This document shows positions 8,029 through 16,324 of a stretch of 31,911 nucleotides of DNA, one piece after another. The notes below the pieces were generated by a model. It made no database searches. It was given only the letters and a program-made list of their open reading frames with translations, and had not been told where the DNA came from. This DNA comes from Bacteroidales bacterium. GTDB lineage: Bacteria; Bacteroidota; Bacteroidia; Bacteroidales; UBA932. The stretch's first letter is position 1; each line of letters begins with the position of its first letter. The stretch lies in the NCBI GenBank assembly GCA_017615435.1, contig JAGAAF010000033.1, forward strand, positions 1 through 31,911, given 5' to 3'. Both the position numbers and the translations under genes were made by a program.

Positions 8029-10455
8029 ATGAAAAGACTCGACAGGTTTGTTCTCAAATCGTTCTTCGGACCGTTCATAGCGATCCTGCTCATCGTCGTG
8101 TTCATCCTGGTGATGCAGTTCCTCTGGCTCTACATCGATGAACTGGTGGGAAAAGGCCTCGGACTCAGGGTGATTGCGGAGTTCCTTATGTGGGGAACCT
8201 GCACTATTCTTCCGCTGGCTCTGCCTCTTTCCACCCTTCTTGCATCTATGATGACCTTCGGCCAGATGACGGAGAACAAGGAGCTGATGGCCGTCAAGGC
8301 CTCGGGCGTCTCGTTCACGAGAATCATCTCTCCGATCATCATCGTTTCGGCGATAGTGGCGGTGGCCGCCTATTATGTGGGCGATAACCTGGTGCCGAAG
8401 GCCTATATGGAAATCTACCAGCTCCGCACCGACATCGGAAAGACCAAGGAAGAGATCAAAATCCCTTCCGGCACGTTCTACGACGGCATCGACGGTTATA
8501 TCCTGCGAGTTGAGGACCAGTCGGACGGTATGCTCTACGGCGTGATGGTCTATGACCACACCGCCAAGAAGGGCAACACCTCCATCACCCTGGCCGACTC
8601 CGCGACCCTGCGCCTGAGCAAGGCCAAGGACTACCTGATTTTCACTCTCTACAACGGTACGAACTACCAGGAGACCAACAACCGCAAGGGGGCAGATTGG
8701 GACCTCCAGCTCAATAAGGTGGCGTTCGAACGCCAGCAGCTGGTCATCTCGCTGTCCAACTATGCCTTCGAGAAATCTGAGGAAAACCGCTTCGGCAACC
8801 AGATCAAGGCCCAGAAGACGGAGTCGCTGATCAACGAAAGGGACTCCCTGCACAGAATTACCGAGGCCGCATACCAGAGCCACTACAAATCAGTGACCGA
8901 AGCTTCTTATTTCACTTTCAAGAAGCAGCTGGACAGCACGGCATTCAACTCCACCCGCTCAGACTTCAAATACGAAGGTTTCGGCGTGTGGAAGATCAGG
9001 GCGGACAAGATACGCGCCCTCAAGACTGCGTCCGAAAGGGCCAACAGGATGGCTTCGGAACTTACCAACTACAGCCGCGACAACTATGTGGAGTACTACT
9101 ACCTCCGCCGTTCGAGCGTGGAGATCCTGCACAAGATAGCTCAGGCTCTCGCGTGCTTCATCCTCTTCTTCATCGGCGCTCCGCTTGGCGCCCTCATCGG
9201 TAAGGGAGGACTTGGAGTGAGTGCTATCATCTCCGTGCTGTTCTTCGTGCTTTACTGGGTTGTGGATATCTCCGGCGTGAAACTCGGAAACGACGGCGCG
9301 GTGGCCGCTCCCATCGGAGCCTTCGTCTCGTCCTACGTGCTCGCGCCCATAGGCGCCTACCTGACCTGGAAGGCCGTGCACGACGCATCGTTCTCCGGAA
9401 TGGACCAGTTCAAAGCCGTTATGCGCAGGCTGTGGCGCAAGATATGGAGCCTCTTCCGCCGCACGCGCATCGTGTATATGGGCACGCCCGAGTTCGCGGT
9501 AGCTCCGCTCGATAACCTCATAAGGCACCGCTATCACATAGTGGGAGTGGTCACCGTTCCCGATAAACCGAGCGGCCGTGGGCTTAAGGTCAATGAAAGT
9601 GCGGTGAAGCAGTACGCCGTGGCCCATAACATCCCCGTGCTGCAGCCGGTGAAGCTGAAGGATCCCGCCTTCCTCGAGCAGCTCCGCGCCCTCAAGGCCG
9701 ATATGTTCGTGGTGGTCGCGTTCCGTATGCTGCCGGAGGAAGTGTGGAGGATGCCGAAGTACGGCACGTTCAACCTGCACGCCGCCCTGCTGCCGCAGTA
9801 TCGCGGCGCCGCCCCTATCAACTGGGCGGTCATCAACGGAGAGAAGATCACGGGCGTGACCTCGTTTATGATAGACAAGGACATCGACACTGGCGGCATC
9901 ATACTCCGCCAGGAGAGCCGCATCGGACCGGACGACACCGCCGGCGACGTGCACGACCGCCTGATGGAGATCGGCTCAGATATAGTCCTTCAGACTGTGG
10001 AGGGACTCGTGGAGAGGAATGTGGAGACAAGAGTCCAGCGCAGCTTCATCCAGGGCGCGGAGGTGCTGAAACCGGCGCCGAAGCTCACCCCAGAGCTGCT
10101 GAACATCGACTGGACCGACACTGCGAAGCATATTCGCAACCTTATCAGGGGCCTCAGCCCTTACCCTGCCGCGTACACTATGCTGCAGAAGGGCGACCAG
10201 GCTCCCGTTCAGCTGAAGATATTCAAGGCGGACATCATTGAAGGTAAAGCCAAACCCGGAACTGTGGACAGCGACGGAAAGACTTACCTTACGATAGCCG
10301 CGGCCGACGCTCTGCTGAGCATCAGGGAACTTCAGCTGAGCGGTAAAAAGAAGATGAACATAGAGGAATTCCTCAGGGGATTCCGTGAACCTCAGACCTG
10401 GATTGCGCTGAACGGCACATCCAAATCTGAAATTGCAAGACTCAAAGAAAAATAA
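8029..10455 (+). CDS. fusion of LptF/LptG-family permease and methionyl-tRNA formyltransferase
   Basis: One 808-residue frame carries two normally separate proteins. Residues 1-~455 are an LptF/G (YjgP/YjgQ) permease: two or three N-terminal membrane helices (FGPFIAILLIVVFILVMQF), a large periplasmic beta region (~residues 110-350), and three C-terminal helices. This family moves lipopolysaccharide out of the inner membrane with LptB. Residues ~479-808 are Fmt, which formylates initiator Met-tRNA: RIVYMGTPEFAV, the catalytic region NLHAALLPQYRGAAPINWA, and the C-terminal OB-like domain with SGKKKMNIEEFLRGF. The expected Fmt start MRIVYMGTPEF reads TRIVYMGTPEF, with ACG at 9463. No stop separates the halves; the linker MRRLWRKIWSLFRR is basic. 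The LptG C-terminus is cytoplasmic, so Fmt would face the cytosol, tethered to the membrane. Separate Fmt synthesis from the internal ATG at 9421 is possible. Confidence 0.9.
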   Translation: MKRLDRFVLKSFFGPFIAILLIVVFILVMQFLWLYIDELVGKGLGLRVIAEFLMWGTCTILPLALPLSTLLASMMTFGQMTENKELMAVKASGVSFTRIISPIIIVSAIVAVAAYYVGDNLVPKAYMEIYQLRTDIGKTKEEIKIPSGTFYDGIDGYILRVEDQSDGMLYGVMVYDHTAKKGNTSITLADSATLRLSKAKDYLIFTLYNGTNYQETNNRKGADWDLQLNKVAFERQQLVISLSNYAFEKSEENRFGNQIKAQKTESLINERDSLHRITEAAYQSHYKSVTEASYFTFKKQLDSTAFNSTRSDFKYEGFGVWKIRADKIRALKTASERANRMASELTNYSRDNYVEYYYLRRSSVEILHKIAQALACFILFFIGAPLGALIGKGGLGVSAIISVLFFVLYWVVDISGVKLGNDGAVAAPIGAFVSSYVLAPIGAYLTWKAVHDASFSGMDQFKAVMRRLWRKIWSLFRRTRIVYMGTPEFAVAPLDNLIRHRYHIVGVVTVPDKPSGRGLKVNESAVKQYAVAHNIPVLQPVKLKDPAFLEQLRALKADMFVVVAFRMLPEEVWRMPKYGTFNLHAALLPQYRGAAPINWAVINGEKITGVTSFMIDKDIDTGGIILRQESRIGPDDTAGDVHDRLMEIGSDIVLQTVEGLVERNVETRVQRSFIQGAEVLKPAPKLTPELLNIDWTDTAKHIRNLIRGLSPYPAAYTMLQKGDQAPVQLKIFKADIIEGKAKPGTVDSDGKTYLTIAAADALLSIRELQLSGKKKMNIEEFLRGFREPQTWIALNGTSKSEIARLKEK

Positions 10456-10463
10456 TATATTTG
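10456..10463 (+). promoter_or_regulatory. -7 box for the M23 peptidase pair
   Basis: TATATTTG follows directly after the fmt stop TAA (10453-10455) and ends 4 nt before the ATG at 10468. It is a perfect TAnnTTTG match and probably an internal promoter of the gene run. Transcripts would begin at or beside the start codon. Confidence 0.6.
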
Positions 10464-10467
10464 CGCG

Positions 10468-11445
10468 ATGGGCAAATTCAGCAGATACGTCTATAATCCG
10501 GAGACACTCCTTTACGAGAAAAAGGAGGATTCGAAGTTCGTCAGGATAGCGAAAGTGACGGGCTTCGTTCTCAGTGTAGCCGCGGTCGTAGCCCTCAATT
10601 TCATAGTATATACCCAGGTCCTTGGACTGGACCTGCCGAAGACGGCGCACCTCAAGAAGAAGAACGCCGAGTGGCAGGCCAAGTTCGAAGTTCTCAACCA
10701 TAGTCTGGATGTGGCCGAGAAGGTGCTCGGCGATATAGAGCAGAGAGACGACGACGTCTACCGTTCAATCTTCGGCCTCGAGGAGATTCCCGAGGAGGTG
10801 AAGCAGGCCGGTTTCGGAGGCGTGAACCGCTATTCATATCTGGACGATCTCGGCGGTTCGTCTTACCTGAAGAACACCGTGAAGCGTCTGGACGTTATGA
10901 CCAAGCGCTCGTTCCTTCAGAGCAATGCCCTGGATGAGGTGGCGATGGTCTCGCACCAGGCAGGCAACCTCATTTCCTGTGTGCCGGCGGTTTCCCCGAT
11001 TATGCCCGAGCCAGGCAAGTACCGCATCTCGAGCCCCTTCGGGCGCAGGTCCGATCCCGTGCACAAGTCGACCGTGGCGTTCCACGAAGGAATTGACTTT
11101 GCGACCTACCTCGGCAATCCCGTCTACTGCACCGGCGACGGCGTGGTGGAAAGGGTGCGCTACCAGTTCTTCGGTTATGGCAATGAAGTCATTATCGACC
11201 ACGGTTTCGGTTACAAGACCCGCTACGCCCACCTCAACTCCATCGATGTGGCGAAGGGCCAGGTCCTCAAGAGAGGCCAGAAGATAGGCGCAGTGGGCAG
11301 CACCGGCAAATCGACCGGACCTCACCTGCACTACGAAGTGATTTACAAAAACAAACAGATCAACCCCAGCCCGTTTATGGACTTGTCCATAAAGCCTGAG
11401 GAATACAGATCAATGGTGAGGACGGCCGCAGATGAGCAACTCTGA
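10468..11445 (+). CDS. M23 family metallopeptidase (first of a pair)
   Basis: The 325-residue protein has a cytoplasmic N-terminus of about 30 residues, one membrane helix (VTGFVLSVAAVVALNFIVYT, ~31-50), a coiled-coil-like periplasmic stretch (~60-105), and a C-terminal LytM/M23 domain (~180-300). The zinc and catalytic residues of active M23 enzymes are present: HEGIDFA (H-x3-D) and HLHYEV (H-x-H), with RYAHL between them. It should be a peptidoglycan endopeptidase, or an activator of one, anchored in the inner membrane. Its start lies 4 nt behind a perfect -7 box. The 3' end overlaps the second M23 gene by 14 nt, so the two are probably translated together. Confidence 0.9.
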   Translation: MGKFSRYVYNPETLLYEKKEDSKFVRIAKVTGFVLSVAAVVALNFIVYTQVLGLDLPKTAHLKKKNAEWQAKFEVLNHSLDVAEKVLGDIEQRDDDVYRSIFGLEEIPEEVKQAGFGGVNRYSYLDDLGGSSYLKNTVKRLDVMTKRSFLQSNALDEVAMVSHQAGNLISCVPAVSPIMPEPGKYRISSPFGRRSDPVHKSTVAFHEGIDFATYLGNPVYCTGDGVVERVRYQFFGYGNEVIIDHGFGYKTRYAHLNSIDVAKGQVLKRGQKIGAVGSTGKSTGPHLHYEVIYKNKQINPSPFMDLSIKPEEYRSMVRTAADEQL

Positions 11446-12388
11446 TCGCAGGTACAGTTTCGGGGCCGATTTTCAGTTCAGGGAGTCGGACAAGCCATAT
11501 CAGCGGGTACTAAGGTTCCTGCTGATTGTGTTTGCTACGGCTTTCGTGGTGACAGTGGCCCTGTACTCGATCTTCGCTCTCGCGGTCAACACGGATGTGG
11601 AAGGACGCCTGAAGAGAGAGAACAAGATGTACGAGAAGCTCTATCCCCAGCTCCTCCCGCAGCAGAAGCTCCTCGAAGACGGTATCGCCGGCCTTCAGCT
11701 GAAGGACAACGACGTCTATCAGGAGGTCTTCCACGCTAACGCACCTGCAGTGGACCCGATCAACTCCCTGTCGTTCCTTAACGGCAACGACACGGTGCCT
11801 GAGACGAAGATAGTGGCGTACACCGCCCGCAAGATAGAAATGGTGAGCGCCGGGATCGACGATATCGAGCGTTCGTTCCGGCGAGCGCTGGTCAGGGCGG
11901 CCAATCCCGCGACCGTGATGCCGCCTATGGACCTTCCCGTGAAGGGGATCTCCTTCTCGCAGATCGGCGCCTCGAAGGGCTTGAGGATGAACCCGTTCTT
12001 CAAGGCCTACGTTCAGCACGACGGACTGGACATCATCCTCCCGCAGGGAGATCCCGTCTATGCAACCGCGGACGGCAAAGTCTCGCTGGTGGAGCAGTCG
12101 AACAAGGGCCACGGCAACCGCATCACCATCACCCATAAGGGCGGCTATGTGACGCGCTATGCGCACCTGTCGACTATGCGCGTGAAGCAGGGGCAGAACG
12201 TCCGCAAGGGCGAGCGCATCGGAACCATCGGTATGACCGGTTCGTCGTTCGCTCCGCACCTTCACTATGAGGTGCTTTTCGGAGGACAGCCGCTGGATCC
12301 GATAAACTACATCTTCGGTTCGGTAACGCCCGAAGAATACACGAATATGCTTTATGTGGCTGCGAATACTCAGCAGTCAATGGATTAG
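11432..12388 (+). CDS. M23 family metallopeptidase (second of a pair)
   Basis: It has the same plan as its upstream neighbour: a short cytoplasmic segment, one membrane helix (~28-50, LLIVFATAFVVTVALYSIFALA), a coiled-coil-like region with the shared pattern KDNDVYQEVF (first copy: RDDDVYRSIF), and a C-terminal M23 domain. HDGLDI and HLHYEV keep the zinc ligands, and RYAHL is conserved. It is 318 residues long. The shared layout and motifs indicate an old tandem duplication. Because both copies keep active-site residues, they may form a heteromeric complex or act on different peptidoglycan bonds. The ATG overlaps the first gene by 14 nt. Confidence 0.9.
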   Translation: MSNSDRRYSFGADFQFRESDKPYQRVLRFLLIVFATAFVVTVALYSIFALAVNTDVEGRLKRENKMYEKLYPQLLPQQKLLEDGIAGLQLKDNDVYQEVFHANAPAVDPINSLSFLNGNDTVPETKIVAYTARKIEMVSAGIDDIERSFRRALVRAANPATVMPPMDLPVKGISFSQIGASKGLRMNPFFKAYVQHDGLDIILPQGDPVYATADGKVSLVEQSNKGHGNRITITHKGGYVTRYAHLSTMRVKQGQNVRKGERIGTIGMTGSSFAPHLHYEVLFGGQPLDPINYIFGSVTPEEYTNMLYVAANTQQSMD

Positions 12389-12394
12389 AACGAT

Positions 12395-12712
12395 ATGGAC
12401 AAGCTTTACTACTCGATCGGCGAAGTGGCCGAGGCTCTCGGAGAGAGCATCTCCTGCGTCAGGTTCTGGACCAACTCCTTCCCGAAGCAGCTGAACCCCC
12501 GCCGTACCGCCAAGGGCAACCGCCAGTACTCTACGGAGGACATAGAGGAACTCCGCAAGATCCAGTACCTGGTGAAGAAGCAGGGCCTCACGCTCGAAGG
12601 CGCGCAGAAGCAGCTCGAGCAGGATGGCTCGAAGGCCGACAAAGCGGTGAAGGTAGCTGATTCGCTGAAGGCAATCAGGGCGCAGCTTGTCGAAATAAGG
12701 GAAACACTATAA
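12395..12712 (+). CDS. MerR-family transcriptional regulator, short
   Basis: This is a 105-residue DNA-binding protein. The first 70 residues form a MerR-type winged helix: YYSIGEVAEALGESISCVRFW, then QLNPRRTAKGNRQYSTEDIEEL, and KKQGLTLEGAQKQLEQ. A short helix for dimerisation follows (VADSLKAIRAQLVEIRETL). There is no effector-binding domain and no cysteine cluster for metal sensing, so it resembles the minimal MerR-like regulators common in Bacteroidota. It starts 6 nt after the M23 stop and sits 14 nt before the zinc-ribbon gene. Its target is not evident; the surrounding cell-wall genes are candidates only by position. Confidence 0.88.
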   Translation: MDKLYYSIGEVAEALGESISCVRFWTNSFPKQLNPRRTAKGNRQYSTEDIEELRKIQYLVKKQGLTLEGAQKQLEQDGSKADKAVKVADSLKAIRAQLVEIRETL

Positions 12713-12726
12713 AAGACAAACAATAT

Positions 12727-13548
12727 ATGGCAACAACAAAGACAAAGAAGGCTGCCCCTCAGATCGACGTGAGGGAGACCTTCGTATCGCTGCAGAAAGA
12801 TTTCGGAGAGACCGGTATCCCCGTTGCAGAAAAACTTAAAGTTCTCTATGCCCTTCAGCAGGCGGACAACGAGATAGACAAGATCAAGAACCTTCGCGGC
12901 GCCCTTCCTCAGGAAGTCGCGCAGATCGAGGATGAGCTCGCAGGCCTGAAGAGCAAGGTCGCTCACCACGAAGAGCTTATCGCCGGCTACGAAGCCAGCA
13001 TCGAGGAGAACAAGAACCAGATAGTGGATCTCGACGCAGAGATCGCAAAATATCAGGAGCAGCTTTCCAACATCTCGAACAGCCGTGAGTACGACAGCAT
13101 CAGCAAGGAGATCGAGAACCTCGGACTTCTCCGCGAGATTGCCCAGAAGCACATCGGCGAAGCCCGTATCGCCATCGGCGAGCGCAGGGATTCCATCGAC
13201 GCCCTCGGCGACCGTATCTCCATCAGGGAGCAGGACCTCGCTGCGAAGCAGGAAGAACTCGAGACCATCGTGGCCAGCACCTCGGAAGAGGAGAAGGCTC
13301 TCCAGGCAAGGCGTGACGCCTGCGCCGCGAAGATCGACGAAAGGACTATGAGCGCCTACGACCGTATCCGCGGCAGCGTTCGCAACCACCTCGCCGTGGT
13401 CACCGTGTACAACGGCGACTCCTGCGGAGGATGCTTCAACGCCATCACCCCTCAGAGGCTTGTGGAGATCGCTTCCGGAAGGAAGCTCGTCATCTGCGAG
13501 CATTGCGGAAGAATCCTTGTGAACCCGGACGCAGAAGTAACGGAATAA
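12727..13548 (+). CDS. coiled-coil zinc-ribbon protein (COG1579/CT398-like)
   Basis: The 273-residue protein is mostly a long antiparallel coiled coil (~residues 40-200, many E/K/Q/A heptads such as EEVGHHEEL-like repeats around KSKVAHHEELIAGYEASIEE). It ends in a C4 zinc ribbon with CGGC and CEHC (residues ~236-262, ending ILVNPD). This is the DUF164/COG1579 pattern, often annotated as a putative nucleic-acid-binding protein; in some bacteria relatives are linked to secretion or flagellar export, and here no such genes are nearby. The ATG at 12727 follows an A-rich stretch (AAAAGACAAACAATAT) typical of Bacteroidota initiation regions lacking Shine-Dalgarno. It sits between merR and dnaB. Confidence 0.85.
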   Translation: MATTKTKKAAPQIDVRETFVSLQKDFGETGIPVAEKLKVLYALQQADNEIDKIKNLRGALPQEVAQIEDELAGLKSKVAHHEELIAGYEASIEENKNQIVDLDAEIAKYQEQLSNISNSREYDSISKEIENLGLLREIAQKHIGEARIAIGERRDSIDALGDRISIREQDLAAKQEELETIVASTSEEEKALQARRDACAAKIDERTMSAYDRIRGSVRNHLAVVTVYNGDSCGGCFNAITPQRLVEIASGRKLVICEHCGRILVNPDAEVTE

Positions 13549-13551
13549 ATT

Positions 13552-15036
13552 ATGCCTCAGGCGAAATACACAAACGCAGGACGCAAGAGCAAGGACGTCG
13601 TCGAGGACATCGGGCGTGAGATGGGGCGCATACCCCCTCAGGCCCTCGATGTGGAGGACGCCGTCCTAGGCGCAATGCTCCTCGAGCCCAACTGTGTGGA
13701 CGAGGCTCTCGAGGCGCTCACCAAAAAGTGCTTCTACCTCGAACGCAATCGCCTGATTTTCGAGGCTATCGTCGCCCTGCACAGCTCGAACGCGCCGGTG
13801 GACATCATCACCGTCACGGAGAAGCTGCGCCAGATGGACTGCCTCGAGAAAGTGGGAGGCCCCTCCGTTCTCGCGGATCTTTCCGGCAAGATAGGCTCTG
13901 CCGCCTATATCGAATCCTATGTGAGGATCCTTCAGCAGAAAGCCATCCAGCGCGACCTTATCTCGGCTGCTCACGACATCCTCAGCAACGCCTACAACGA
14001 GCAGGTGAAGGTGGACGATCTGATCGACATCGCCCAGTCGGAAGTCTACGAAGCCACCCAGAGCTCGGACCGCAAGAATGTGCAGACCATAGGCGCGGTT
14101 ATCAACCAGGCTATGGAGAAACTGCAGTCCCTGCAGGATGTGGAGGGCCTGAGCGGCGTGCCTTCGGGCTTCGCGACTCTGGACCGCATCACCAACGGCT
14201 GGCAGGCTTCTGACCTCATCATCCTGGCCGCCCGCCCTTCCGTGGGTAAGACTGCGTTCTCGCTCAACCTTGCCCGCAACGCTGCTGTAGACCACAATAT
14301 CCCGGTGGCGTTCTTCTCCCTGGAAATGTCCTCGCTCCAGCTCGGCCAGCGTCTTATGACATCCGAGTCCGGACTTAGCGCAGACAAGATCAAGGGTGGA
14401 GTCAAGCTCCAGAACGATGAGTGGAACCTCCTCGAGCAGTCGCTCAAGAAGCTCTCCAACGCGCCTCTCTACGTCGATGAGACTCCTGGCCTCCCCATTA
14501 TGGAGTTCCGCAGCAAGGTCAAGACCCTTGTGAAGCAGAAGAAGGTGCGCCTCGTGATTGTGGACTACCTCCAGCTGATGCAGGGCCCGATCGAACTCAA
14601 GGGCGTCCGCGAACAGGAAGTCGCAGCCATCTCCCGTATGCTCAAAGCCACGGCGAAGGAACTGAACATTCCTATCATCGCGCTTTCTCAGCTGTCGCGC
14701 CAGGCCGTTCAGAGGCAGGGCGGCGGCGGAAAGCCGGTGCTGTCCGACCTTCGTGAATCCGGAAGTATCGAGCAGGATGCCGATATGGTCATCTTCATCC
14801 ACAGGCCCGATTTCGTCGGCCTGTCGGAGAGCGAAGGCGACCGTGAGAAAACCCAGATCATCATCGCGAAACACCGTAACGGTGAGACCCGCGACATAGA
14901 TATGCTGTTCAAGTCCGAACGCGTCAAGTTCGTGGAGGTGAAGGATACGCTGTATGCGGACACTCCCGAATACGAGTCCGGAATGAATTCGCGCGACTAC
15001 ATCGAACCTGAAGAAAGATGGGAGAGTCAGATGTAA
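13552..15036 (+). CDS. dnaB: replicative DNA helicase
   Basis: DnaB is the hexameric helicase that unwinds DNA ahead of the replisome. The 494-residue length is normal. The N-terminal DnaG-binding helical domain (PPQALDVEDAVLGAMLLEP, ~residues 24-120) is followed by a linker and the RecA-like C-terminal domain: Walker A ARPSVGKTAF (~226), the H1a-type FFSLEMSS (~260), Walker B VRLVIVDYLQLM (~340), QLSRQ and DLRESGSIEQDAD (~385-405). No intein or insertion interrupts it. It starts 3 nt after the zinc-ribbon gene and its end overlaps rseC by 19 nt, which ties replication and the rnf cluster into the same transcript. Confidence 0.97.
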   Translation: MPQAKYTNAGRKSKDVVEDIGREMGRIPPQALDVEDAVLGAMLLEPNCVDEALEALTKKCFYLERNRLIFEAIVALHSSNAPVDIITVTEKLRQMDCLEKVGGPSVLADLSGKIGSAAYIESYVRILQQKAIQRDLISAAHDILSNAYNEQVKVDDLIDIAQSEVYEATQSSDRKNVQTIGAVINQAMEKLQSLQDVEGLSGVPSGFATLDRITNGWQASDLIILAARPSVGKTAFSLNLARNAAVDHNIPVAFFSLEMSSLQLGQRLMTSESGLSADKIKGGVKLQNDEWNLLEQSLKKLSNAPLYVDETPGLPIMEFRSKVKTLVKQKKVRLVIVDYLQLMQGPIELKGVREQEVAAISRMLKATAKELNIPIIALSQLSRQAVQRQGGGGKPVLSDLRESGSIEQDADMVIFIHRPDFVGLSESEGDREKTQIIIAKHRNGETRDIDMLFKSERVKFVEVKDTLYADTPEYESGMNSRDYIEPEERWESQM

Positions 15037-15434
15037 TACGCCACTCCGGCAAGATAGTGGATTTCACTCCGGAGAAGATTTCCGTGGAGATCATCTCGGA
15101 GGCGGCCTGCGCTTCGTGCCACGCCGCCCAGTTCTGCGGGATGTCTGAGAGCAAGAAAAAGATAGTCGAAGTTCCCGCCCAGCTCGGTTTCGAGCCCGGT
15201 GAAGAAGTGTGGGTGATAATGAAAAGATCTATGGGAACCAAAGCCGTGACTGTGGGTTATGTTTTCCCGCTCATCGCACTGGTCCTCGTGCTTATCGCCT
15301 GCCTGCTAACCGGTCTGCCCGAACTCGTGGCAGGCATTGCCGGTATTATGGCGGTGGGCATCTATTACTTTATGATCTGGCTCCTGAGGGATAATCTGAG
15401 AGACACATACACTTTTTATATAAAGAAGAAATGA
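15018..15434 (+). CDS. rseC: RseC/MucC-type SoxR-reducing-system protein
   Basis: The 138-residue membrane protein has an N-terminal cytoplasmic domain with the cysteine cluster CASCHAAQFCG (~residues 33-43), then two membrane helices (VGYVFPLIALVLVLIACLL and the VAGIAGIMAVGIYYFMIWLL stretch, ~75-125), ending in a basic tail. This matches the RseC family. In Enterobacteria RseC acts with the Rnf/Rsx complex to reduce SoxR; in Bacteroidota the gene typically precedes rnfB although SoxR is absent from view here, so its role is more likely support of Rnf assembly or electron transfer. It overlaps dnaB by 19 nt and rnfB by 4 nt (ATGA). Confidence 0.88.
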   Translation: MGESDVIRHSGKIVDFTPEKISVEIISEAACASCHAAQFCGMSESKKKIVEVPAQLGFEPGEEVWVIMKRSMGTKAVTVGYVFPLIALVLVLIACLLTGLPELVAGIAGIMAVGIYYFMIWLLRDNLRDTYTFYIKKK

Positions 15435-16324
15435 CTGGATCGATAATCTGGACAATCGCGGTCCTCAGCGGCCTCGGACTTCTTCTCGCCCTGCTTCTGT
15501 ATCTGCTGGCGAAGAAGTTCAAGGTGGAGGAGGATCCGCGCATCGACGAGGTGGAGAAGGTGATGCCGGGCGCCAACTGCGGCGGATGCGGCTTCGCCGG
15601 CTGCCGTGCCTTCGCCGATTCCGCCGTGAAAGCGCCCAACCTGGACAACCATTACTGTCCGGTGGGGGGCAACGACGTGATGAAGCAGGTGGCGGCCATC
15701 CTCGGCTATGAAGTCAAGGAAAAAGCTCCCGAGGTGGCGGTCGTAAGGTGCAACGGCACCTGCGAGAATCGCCCGAGGACCAACACCTACGACGGAGTGC
15801 AGTCGTGCAAGGTGAAGGCCGCGCTGTATGCCGGCGACACCGCCTGCGCCTTCGGCTGCCTCGGTTGCGGCGATTGCGCGGCCGCCTGCCAGTTCGGAGC
15901 GCTCTCTATGGATCCCGAAACCGGACTTCCGGTAGTGGACGAGGAGAAGTGCACCGCCTGCGGCGCCTGCGTGAAGGCCTGTCCCAAGGCCATCATCGAG
16001 TTGAGGCCCAAGGGCCCTCGCGGAATGAAGGTGTTCGTGAGCTGCATCAACAAAGACAAAGGTCCGGTCGCGAAGAAGGCCTGCGTGGCTGCCTGCATAG
16101 GCTGCGGCATCTGCGCAAAGACCTGTACTCACGACGCAATCGTCGTGGAGAACAATATCGCTTACATCGACGCTTCGAAGTGCAAGCTTTGCCGCGAGTG
16201 CGAAGCTATGTGCCCGACAGGCTCGATCATAGGACTGAATTTCCCGAAGCCCCTCGATAAGGACACCATCAAGGCCCGTGTCGCGGAGCGTAACAAGAAG
16301 GCAAAGGAGGCGGCAAATGCGTAA
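15431..16324 (+). CDS. rnfB: Rnf complex iron-sulfur subunit B
   Basis: RnfB takes electrons from ferredoxin and passes them into the ion-pumping Rnf complex. The 297-residue protein has an N-terminal membrane helix (~4-27), then the 4Fe-4S domain with Cys50, Cys53, Cys58 and Cys76 (MPGANCGGCGFAGC start). It is followed by several ferredoxin-type clusters: CAFGCLGCGDCAAAC, CTACGACVKACP, CIGCGICAKTC and CKLCRECEAMCP. The C-terminus is Ala/Lys-rich. The ATG overlaps the rseC stop (ATGA); the final codons overlap rnfC by 8 nt. The gene order B-C-D-G-E-A is the usual one for Bacteroidota and clostridia-like rnf variants starting with B. Confidence 0.96.
   Translation: MTGSIIWTIAVLSGLGLLLALLLYLLAKKFKVEEDPRIDEVEKVMPGANCGGCGFAGCRAFADSAVKAPNLDNHYCPVGGNDVMKQVAAILGYEVKEKAPEVAVVRCNGTCENRPRTNTYDGVQSCKVKAALYAGDTACAFGCLGCGDCAAACQFGALSMDPETGLPVVDEEKCTACGACVKACPKAIIELRPKGPRGMKVFVSCINKDKGPVAKKACVAACIGCGICAKTCTHDAIVVENNIAYIDASKCKLCRECEAMCPTGSIIGLNFPKPLDKDTIKARVAERNKKAKEAANA

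Noticed and set aside
12727..13548. Component of a secretion or flagellar system (from CT398/COG1579 similarity)
   Set aside because: Only the coiled coil plus zinc ribbon is shared. No secretion or flagellar gene is near.
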